Positions 57,953 through 64,000 of a stretch of DNA of 64,000 nucleotides are shown here, in pieces. A program made the position numbers and the translations under genes. This stretch comes from Alphaproteobacteria bacterium (GTDB taxonomy: Bacteria; Pseudomonadota; Alphaproteobacteria; Micropepsales; Micropepsaceae): positions 496,001 to 560,000 of the forward strand of contig WGNU01000001.1 in the NCBI GenBank assembly GCA_016124385.1, written 5' to 3'. Within the stretch, counting starts at the first letter, position 1, and every line of letters begins with the position of its first letter. Under the pieces are notes generated by a model. The model saw only the letters and a program-made list of their open reading frames with translations. It was not told the DNA's origin and searched no databases.

Positions 57953-58625
57953 AGAGCGTCTCGATGCTGTCGAAGGCGTCATCGACCGCCTTGAACTTCT
58001 TGCGAAGGCGCTTGATGTGGCTGTCGATCGTGCGGTCATCGACATAGACCTGATCGTCATAGGCTGCGTCCATCAGCTGGTCGCGGCTCTTGACGAACCC
58101 CGGCCGCTGGGCGAGCGCCTGCAGGATCATGAATTCGGTGACGGTCAGCGTCACGTCCTTGCCGCCCCAGGTGCAGGAATGCCGCGCCGGGTCGAGCGAG
58201 AGGCTGCCGCGCACGATCGCCTCGGCGCCGTTCTTGCGCTCCTCTCCGGGGGGGCGCGCCCGGGCCTCGGCGCGGCGCAGCACCGCGCGCACGCGCTCGA
58301 GCAGCAGGCGCTGCGAGAAGGGCTTCTTCACGTAGTCGTCCGCCCCGGCGTTCAGCCCCATCAGCTCGTCGATCTCTTCGTCCTTCGAGGTGAGGAAGAT
58401 GACCGGCAGGTCGACTTTCTGCTTGAGGCGGCGCAGCACTTCCATCCCGTCCATGCGCGGCATCTTGATGTCGAGGATGACGAGGTCCGGCGGGCTCGCC
58501 GACAGCGAAGTGAGGGCGGTCGTCCCGTCGGTAAACGTCTTCACGTTGAAGCCCTCGGCCTCCAGGAGGATCGAGACCGAGGTGAGGATGTTCCGGTCGT
58601 CGTCGACGAGGGCGATGGTCGGCAT
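57924..58625 (-). CDS. chvI: Response regulator ChvI
   Basis: A 233-residue OmpR-family regulator. The receiver has DDDRN, phospho-Asp in [13 protein letters not shown], switch Thr in IFLTSKDEE and Lys in DDYVKKPFS. The winged helix ends with [18 protein letters not shown]. In Agrobacterium and Sinorhizobium it controls exopolysaccharide, flagella and virulence. The promoter-proximal position of a chvI-chvG-hprK run is clear. Confidence 0.95.
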   Translation of the reverse strand: MPTIALVDDDRNILTSVSILLEAEGFNVKTFTDGTTALTSLSASPPDLVILDIKMPRMDGMEVLRRLKQKVDLPVIFLTSKDEEIDELMGLNAGADDYVKKPFSQRLLLERVRAVLRRAEARARPPGEERKNGAEAIVRGSLSLDPARHSCTWGGKDVTLTVTEFMILQALAQRPGFVKSRDQLMDAAYDDQVYVDDRTIDSHIKRLRKKFKAVDDAFDSIETLYGVGYRYKE

Positions 58626-58716
58626 GGGCGGAAGGCTCCCGGTGGTCGTCAGGGCGGCGCGGCCGCGATTCGGCGGAGTATAGAGGCCGAACCGCCTGGA
58701 TTGCACCAGCGCCGCC

Positions 58717-60120
58717 TCAGGCGCGCCGGGGCTCGCGCTGCGCGATCGCCAGGAACCGCAGCGCCAGCATGGTAAGCCCGCTCGCCGCCCCGATCGCGGC
58801 CCCATAGACGAGGCCGGGCGCCGCCAGCCCGAGCGGAAAGCCGAGAAAAACCGCCATCGGAATGGCGATCCCCCAATAGGCGGCGGCATAGAGCGCCATG
58901 GGAAGGAACGTGTCCCCCGTACCGCGGAGCGCGCCCATCGTGACGCCCATGGTGCCGGAAAAGAGGATGAGGACGCCCGCCGCCGCGATCGTGTGCCGCG
59001 CGATCGTGAGCGCCTCGCCCTCCGGCATGAAGAGTCGGCCGAGCCCCTCAGGGACGCTCGCGAAAAGAAGCCCGACCGGCAGCATGAAGAGCCCGCCGAT
59101 GAGGATCCCCGTCCACCCGGCCCGCTGGATGCCGCCCCGATCGCCGGCGCCCACCGCCCGCCCGACCCGCACCGCCGTCGCGGCCGACATGCCGATCCCG
59201 ATCATGACGGCGATATTGACGAGGTTCATCGTTACCTGATGGGCCGCGAGCGCGCTCGCCCCGATCATGCCGGCGAGAAAGACGATCGTCGCATAGGCGC
59301 CGCTCTCGAGCGCTTGGGAGGCCGCCATCGGCGCCCCCAGCCGGCGCAGCCTTGGCCCAAGCCGCCGCGCATCGGCAAGGAAACTGCCGCTGGTGAGCCC
59401 GTATTGCGCGAGATCGACCCGCAGCACGACATAGAGCACCGCCGCCGCCAGCCCCAGCCAGCGCAGTGCCGATGTCGTCATCACCGCGCCGACCGCGCCC
59501 ATCGGCTCGACGAACCCGCCCCAGCCGACCGCGAAGATTGCATCCAGCAGGATGTTGAGCGCGTTGAGCACCAGCATGATCGTCATTCCGACATGCGGCC
59601 GCCCGATCCCCTCCAGGAAATAGCCGGTGCAGATATAGGGGAGCATCGCGATCAGTCCCCAGGCGAACTGCCGCGTGACGGGGCCCGCGCCCGCGGCGAC
59701 CGCCGGATCCTGGCCAAGCGCCAGAAACGCCGTCTCCGCAAAGAGCGAGGGGATCGCGACAAGGATGCCGAGCACGCCCGCATGCACGAGCCCGGCCCGC
59801 CAGACGGCACCGCAATTGCTGAAATCTTTTGCCCCGACCGCCTGCGCTGTCATCACGATGACGCCTTGCAGGATGCCTACTGAGGCGAGCATGAAGACTG
59901 TGACGGCCGCCTGGCCGAGGCCGAGCACGGCCAGCTGGTCCGCGCCGGTCGCCCCGGTGAAGAGTGTGTCCACCGTGAACATGGTCAGGATCGCCGCGCG
60001 CGCGACGATCACCGGCCCCGCGAGGGCCAGAGCTGGGCGGGCCTCGAGCCGAAAGGCCGCGAGGAGCGGGCGCGGCGCGCGCCCGGGCGCGGGGCTCCCG
60101 GAGGCAGATTCGGCGGCCAT
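58717..60120 (-). CDS. MATE family multidrug efflux transporter
   Basis: A 467-residue protein with twelve membrane helices in two halves. MATE features include [47 protein letters not shown] and [14 protein letters not shown]. It is likely a Na+ or H+ coupled exporter of unknown substrate. ATG 60120 (MAAESASG) was chosen; an upstream TTG at 60180 is possible, and neither has a good ribosome binding site. It lies between chvI and pckA, which are neighbours in several relatives. Confidence 0.88.
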   Translation of the reverse strand: MAAESASGSPAPGRAPRPLLAAFRLEARPALALAGPVIVARAAILTMFTVDTLFTGATGADQLAVLGLGQAAVTVFMLASVGILQGVIVMTAQAVGAKDFSNCGAVWRAGLVHAGVLGILVAIPSLFAETAFLALGQDPAVAAGAGPVTRQFAWGLIAMLPYICTGYFLEGIGRPHVGMTIMLVLNALNILLDAIFAVGWGGFVEPMGAVGAVMTTSALRWLGLAAAVLYVVLRVDLAQYGLTSGSFLADARRLGPRLRRLGAPMAASQALESGAYATIVFLAGMIGASALAAHQVTMNLVNIAVMIGIGMSAATAVRVGRAVGAGDRGGIQRAGWTGILIGGLFMLPVGLLFASVPEGLGRLFMPEGEALTIARHTIAAAGVLILFSGTMGVTMGALRGTGDTFLPMALYAAAYWGIAIPMAVFLGFPLGLAAPGLVYGAAIGAASGLTMLALRFLAIAQREPRRA

Positions 60121-60480
60121 TGTGGTCTGCAGGGTTGGCGAGGGCGGGTGCGGCAAACTGCCTATCAGGAGCCGCGCCAAGTGGAAAGGGACCGCCGCTC
60201 AGTCACTTGGTTGAATGCGTCGGCGATCGTTAACGATGCGCAACGAACTTTGCACCGCAGCATGGAGAGAATCGATTGCACCGGCCTGGGGCCGTCCGTA
60301 TGTAGGTTTCAGAGGGTCAGGCGGAGGAGAGCGCGGCCCCGGGCGGGACGTCCGGGAGCGCGAAGCGAGATAAGAACAAAAGAGACGATGCTGCTGGCCT
60401 TGAGTTTGCACAGATCTGGTCTTTCGGGGGGCCTTTCGGCCCATGCCGGGACGTTTGCCTGAAAGGGGAGGCTTAGAGCC
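60121..60480. other. 360-bp gap between the MATE gene and pckA
   Basis: No coding frame stands out. The gap holds a perfect 12-bp palindrome, ATCGTTAACGAT (60226-60237), about 106 bp upstream of the MATE start codon and 243 bp upstream of pckA. The pckA leader is long and ends with GGGAGG nine bases before GTG 60481. ChvI is known to act near pckA in relatives, but no ChvI site can be identified here. Confidence 0.5.
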
Positions 60481-62097
60481 GTGATCGAGACAGGACCCGT
60501 GGTGAGCGCGCACAAGCTGGACGGGCTAGGCTTTCGCAATCTGAAAGCCGCCCATTGGAACCTGCCGGTTGCCGCGCTCTATCAGCACAGTGTTTCGCGC
60601 GGCGAGGCTGAGATCGCCAAGGACGGACCGCTGGTCGTCAAGACCGGCATCCACACGGGCCGCTCGGCCGGCGACAAGTTCGTTGTCCGCGATGCCGTGA
60701 CCGACAAGACGGTCTGGTGGGACAACAACAAGGCGATGACGCCGGAGAATTTCGCCGCTCTTGCCGAATCGTTCCTCGCCTACGCCCAAGGCAAGGAGCT
60801 CTACGTCCAGGATCTGAACGGCGGCGCCGACCCGACGCACCGCCTCAAGGTTCGTGTTGTCACGGAATACGCCTGGCACTCGCTCTTCATCCAGCACCTC
60901 CTGATTCGCCCCGGCGCGGAAGAGCGTGCGGATTTCCTCCCCGAATTCACGATCATCGACTTCCCCGGCTTCCAGGCCGATCCAAAGCGCCACGGCACGG
61001 CCTCCGGCACGGTGATCGCGCTCGATTTCACGCGCCGCCTCGTCCTCATCGGGGGCACGTCCTATGCGGGCGAGATGAAGAAATCGGTCTTCTCGATCCT
61101 CAATTTCCTGCTGCCGGAAAAACGCGTGATGCCGATGCACTGCTCGGCGAATGTCGGCGCGGACGGCAATTCGGCAATCTTCTTTGGTCTTTCCGGAACC
61201 GGTAAGACGACGCTCTCGGCGGACGCCTCGCGCACGCTGATCGGCGACGACGAGCACGGCTGGAGCGAGCACGGCGTCTTCAATTTCGAGGGTGGCTGCT
61301 ACGCGAAGATGATCCGCCTCTCGCCCGAGGCCGAGCCGGAAATCTTTGCGACGACGAAACGGTTCGGCACCGTGCTTGAGAACGTCGTGATGGATCCCGC
61401 GACGCGCATCCTCGATCTCGACGATGCGACCTTGGCCGAGAATTCGCGCGGCGCCTATCCGATCGATTTCATCCCGAACGCCAGCGCGACCGGCCGCGCG
61501 GGCCAGCCCAAGAACATTGTGATGCTGACGGCCGATGCCTTCGGCGTCTTGCCCCCGATCGCCAAGCTGACGCCCAGCCAGGCGATGTATCACTTCCTCT
61601 CCGGCTTCACCGCCAAGGTCGCCGGCACCGAGAAGGGCCTCGGCAAGGAGCCGCAGCCGACCTTCTCCACCTGCTTCGGCGCGCCCTTCATGCCGCGTCA
61701 CCCCAGCGTCTATGGCAATCTGCTGCGCGACCTGATCGCCGAGCACAAGGTGGATTGCTGGCTCGTCAACACCGGCTGGACGGGCGGCGCCTTCGGCACC
61801 GGCTCGCGCATGCCGATCAAGGCGACGCGCGCGCTCCTGAACGCGGCCCTCGACGGCAGCCTCGCGACCATCGAAATGCGGGTCGATCCCCATTTCGGCT
61901 TCAAGGTCCCGGTCGCGGTGCCCGGCGTCGACACCAAGATCCTCAATCCGCGCGGCACCTGGACCGACGGCAACGCCTATGATGCCCAGGCCAGCAAGCT
62001 CGTGCAGATGTTCATTAAGAACTTCGAGAAGTTCGAGGACTACGTGAGCCCGGATGTCCGCGCCGCGGCGCCCGGCAAGGCCCTCGCCGCGGAGTAA
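60481..62097 (+). CDS. pckA: Phosphoenolpyruvate carboxykinase (ATP)
   Basis: A 538-residue gluconeogenic enzyme converting oxaloacetate to PEP. The kinase loop is [13 protein letters not shown], with [39 protein letters not shown] and [15 protein letters not shown]. The start is GTG 60481. A strong terminator follows 28 nt after the stop. Its position beside chvI-chvG-hprK links carbon-flux control to the PTS genes. Confidence 0.98.
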   Translation: MIETGPVVSAHKLDGLGFRNLKAAHWNLPVAALYQHSVSRGEAEIAKDGPLVVKTGIHTGRSAGDKFVVRDAVTDKTVWWDNNKAMTPENFAALAESFLAYAQGKELYVQDLNGGADPTHRLKVRVVTEYAWHSLFIQHLLIRPGAEERADFLPEFTIIDFPGFQADPKRHGTASGTVIALDFTRRLVLIGGTSYAGEMKKSVFSILNFLLPEKRVMPMHCSANVGADGNSAIFFGLSGTGKTTLSADASRTLIGDDEHGWSEHGVFNFEGGCYAKMIRLSPEAEPEIFATTKRFGTVLENVVMDPATRILDLDDATLAENSRGAYPIDFIPNASATGRAGQPKNIVMLTADAFGVLPPIAKLTPSQAMYHFLSGFTAKVAGTEKGLGKEPQPTFSTCFGAPFMPRHPSVYGNLLRDLIAEHKVDCWLVNTGWTGGAFGTGSRMPIKATRALLNAALDGSLATIEMRVDPHFGFKVPVAVPGVDTKILNPRGTWTDGNAYDAQASKLVQMFIKNFEKFEDYVSPDVRAAAPGKALAAE

Positions 62098-62125
62098 TTG
62101 AACGCGGAAATCGCTATGCGGTTGC

Positions 62126-62157
62126 AGGCCTTCCCCTCGCGGGGAAGGCCTTTCTTT
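62126..62157 (+). terminator. Intrinsic terminator after pckA
   Basis: An 11-bp perfect stem AGGCCTTCCCC/GGGGAAGGCCT with loop TCGC, followed by TTCTTT. Confidence 0.92.
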
Positions 62158-62280
62158 ATGCCCTCGCTTCACCGCCACTTAACCCGTCGCCCGTTAATCT
62201 TTCCCAATTCTGAGCGCCGTCCCCTCGACGGGGCGGGCTCGGCGCGAGGACGCGGCAAGATCGGGGCGGGGCGGCGGACG

Positions 62281-63987
62281 ATGGCCAAGAAGATCCACTA
62301 CGAACTCTTCGTTCGCTACGGCATTCGCGGCGGCTATGGCCTGCATGACGCGATCACCGACCGCAAGGAAGCGCTGCGCGCCGCCGAGGCGATGCTGAAG
62401 GAGCCGAGCGTCACCGGCGTCAAGGTCATGAAGGAGACCTTCGACGAGGACAGCGGCGAGTTCTACAGCATCAAGATCTTCGAGGAAGGCGAGGCCGTTC
62501 CCGAACCCAAGCGCCCCAAGAAGGGCGTCGAGGACGAAGAGCCGCCGACCATTCCCTGCTTCCGGCCGGAGGATCTTTATTCCGTCCACGCCCGCGCGAC
62601 GATGACGCGCATCCTCTCGGATTCGCTCGGTCGCTGGAAGATCACCGTCACGGAGCTCATTCACCGCGCCGACGCGCTGGAGCGCTTCGAGGCGACGGGC
62701 ACGCTCTTCCAGCACGCGCTGCAGAAGGTCGCCGTCGCGCAGTCGCAGAGTTCCGACAAGACGGTCGTCCAGATCATGAAGGCGTTGATGGATTTGGCGA
62801 CCCGCGCGATCCATCAGGTCTACCGCGACGAGCGCGAGGGCCGCCTGCTCCCCGCCGGGGATGTCGCCGCCGTGATCGCGAGGGCCGAAGCGCTCGCCGA
62901 TGAAGGCGGCGCCGACTATCTCTTCAAGGCGAGCTTTGCGAAGTACCTCGCGCCCGCCGAAACCTGGTCCGACAAGCTCTCGCGCATCCTTGAGGTCTCG
63001 CGCGCGCTGCCCGAGGCGGCGGCCCCCCGCAAGCTCATCATCGATGCGATCGACGTGCTCGTGTCCGAGATCGTCGCCGGCGGCGCGGCCCTGGGCGAGT
63101 TGCTCGGCGAGCGCGAAAGCCTCGGCGCCGCGCTGCTCGCGATGGTCGATCTCGTGCTCGGCCGGGCCGGCGAAGACGGCTCGCGCGGCCTCGCGCAACT
63201 CGCCGCCGAATTCAAGGCCGGCCGCCTCGGCGCCGCGCGGCGCGCGATCGCCAATCGCGTCCTCGCCGAATTGCGCGGCATGAAGCGGCTCGAACCGCAA
63301 TCGCTCGACGATGAAGTCAAAACGCTTCGCCAAATGGCCGGCCGCATGGTCATGATCGACCGCGCGATCGTGCCCCAGGAAGATATCGTGACGGTCTTCG
63401 CGGTCCGCTCCAGCCGGCTCGTGACGGCCGAAGCCGTCGAGGAATTCTTGAAACCCGCGCGCGAGCCGCTGGCGCGCCTTGAGCGGATGCTGCAGCTCGA
63501 AGAGAACGTCATCGGCGGCGAGAACAAGCGCCGTTTGGTGTCCTATCTGTTGCCCGCGCTGACGGCCCATCAGACGGAATCTTTCGTTCTCTCGGCCCCC
63601 GTCGATCCGTTGGAGAAAATGAAGCGTCTCGTCGCGCTTCAGCGCCGCGTGATGCGCTCCTCGCTCCAGGAACTGGAAAAGCGCCAGGTCTCAGAGGCGG
63701 TGGATGCGCTCGCCCTCAAGCTCGAAGCCAAGGCCCGCGTGATCGAGCAATCCGCCCCGCGCGGCGCGCCGCCGGTCGTCCGGGCGCTGACGTTCCTCAA
63801 GCTCTTCGGCGAGGGCGCGATCACCGAGGGCACGCTCGCCGCGCGCGTCCGCAAGGAGATTTCCGCCGGCACGCGCCATCCCGCCTTCGTCGATACGTTC
63901 GTCAAGCAATCGCAGGCGAGCCGCGAGGACGCGCTTCTCGAATTGCGCGAGGCGCTGGCGACGGCGGGCGTCGAACTCGCCGCCTGA
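62281..63987 (+). CDS. Conserved-looking protein of unknown function (568 residues)
   Basis: I do not recognise a family. The first 85 or so residues look like a small alpha/beta domain (KIHYELFVRYGIRGGYGLHD, then TGVKVMKETFDEDSGEFYSI). The rest, after an acidic/proline linker (EPKRPKKGVEDEEPPTIPC), is almost wholly helical with no signal peptide, membrane helix or catalytic motif. Repeated heptad-like stretches suggest a scaffold. The start is ATG 62281, after a GGGGCGGGG stretch; the frame open to 62098 passes through the pckA terminator and is rejected. Codon use matches its neighbours, so it looks native. Confidence 0.75.
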   Translation: MAKKIHYELFVRYGIRGGYGLHDAITDRKEALRAAEAMLKEPSVTGVKVMKETFDEDSGEFYSIKIFEEGEAVPEPKRPKKGVEDEEPPTIPCFRPEDLYSVHARATMTRILSDSLGRWKITVTELIHRADALERFEATGTLFQHALQKVAVAQSQSSDKTVVQIMKALMDLATRAIHQVYRDEREGRLLPAGDVAAVIARAEALADEGGADYLFKASFAKYLAPAETWSDKLSRILEVSRALPEAAAPRKLIIDAIDVLVSEIVAGGAALGELLGERESLGAALLAMVDLVLGRAGEDGSRGLAQLAAEFKAGRLGAARRAIANRVLAELRGMKRLEPQSLDDEVKTLRQMAGRMVMIDRAIVPQEDIVTVFAVRSSRLVTAEAVEEFLKPAREPLARLERMLQLEENVIGGENKRRLVSYLLPALTAHQTESFVLSAPVDPLEKMKRLVALQRRVMRSSLQELEKRQVSEAVDALALKLEAKARVIEQSAPRGAPPVVRALTFLKLFGEGAITEGTLAARVRKEISAGTRHPAFVDTFVKQSQASREDALLELREALATAGVELAA

Positions 63988-64000
63988 CGGCGCTCAGTGC

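Noticed and set aside
60236..60262. Sigma-54 promoter upstream of pckA
   Set aside because: TTTGCA is present as a -12, but the GG required 10 bp upstream of its GC is absent.
62178..62197. TTAA pair upstream of the 568-residue gene as a CtrA site
   Set aside because: The half-sites are 11 bp apart, not 7, so the consensus does not fit.

Overview
The window is a GC-rich chromosomal segment of an alphaproteobacterium, and almost all of it is coding. Four things support this placement: ChvG/ChvI linked to HprK, a mannose-type EIIA and HPr beside pckA; a DivL-type kinase next to ahcY; the tsaE-amgK-murU-addB-addA-trxA block; and the lptC-lptA-lptB-rpoN-hpf-ptsN operon. A species cannot be named from the sequence. 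I see no rRNA, phage, insertion sequence or CRISPR array.

Layout, left to right. 1-4857 (minus): gltD and the 5' three quarters of gltB (ammonia assimilation). 5170-9283: uppP, a redoxin, RNase T2, a DMT exporter and an NDUFA9-like protein. 9586-9670: tRNA-Leu(CAG). 9811-17238: an RNase D-like gene, then the envelope and nitrogen-regulation operon kdsD-lptC-lptA-lptB-rpoN-hpf-ptsN and an SRPBCC protein. A perfect TTAA-N7-TTAA box (CtrA-like) lies upstream of kdsD. 17265-17997 (minus): a small heat-shock gene with a DUF1150 partner, under a sigma-32-like promoter. 18228-21391: a class III cyclase overlapping a fused pabB-pabC gene. 21397-27864: a TetR-regulated acyl-CoA catabolic cassette that encodes every step of one beta-oxidation turn. 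27893-27968: tRNA-Ala(GGC). 28059-38545: an acidic zinc-ribbon protein, aroA, cmk, rpsA, ihfB, lapA, trpF, trpB, trpA, accD and folC, ending at a terminator shared with trxA.

38602-47770 (minus) carries tsaE-amgK-murU-addB-addA-trxA: tRNA t6A modification, peptidoglycan sugar recycling, double-strand break repair and redox. 47894-49460 holds a P450-type ferredoxin reductase and ferredoxin, with no oxygenase in view. 49466-53329 (minus) holds a DivL homologue, with tyrosine at the phosphoacceptor position, and ahcY. 53404-54839 holds a GNAT acetyltransferase and a TraB/GumN protein. 54923-58625 (minus) is chvI-chvG-hprK-ptsM-ptsH, a two-component system joined to a regulatory PTS. A MATE exporter gene separates it from pckA, which is followed by a strong terminator and a 568-residue protein I cannot assign.

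Most of the content is housekeeping. The points most worth a second look are: the Tyr-type DivL with four GANTC sites in its short upstream region; the CtrA-like box before the LPS-transport/sigma-54 operon; a class II EPSP synthase with Gly at the position that is Ala in the CP4 enzyme; a cyclase lacking both usual purine-specificity residues; the asymmetric MaoC pair in the beta-oxidation cassette; a perfect palindrome between ahcY and a GNAT gene; and a possible RNA thermometer in the hsp20 leader.
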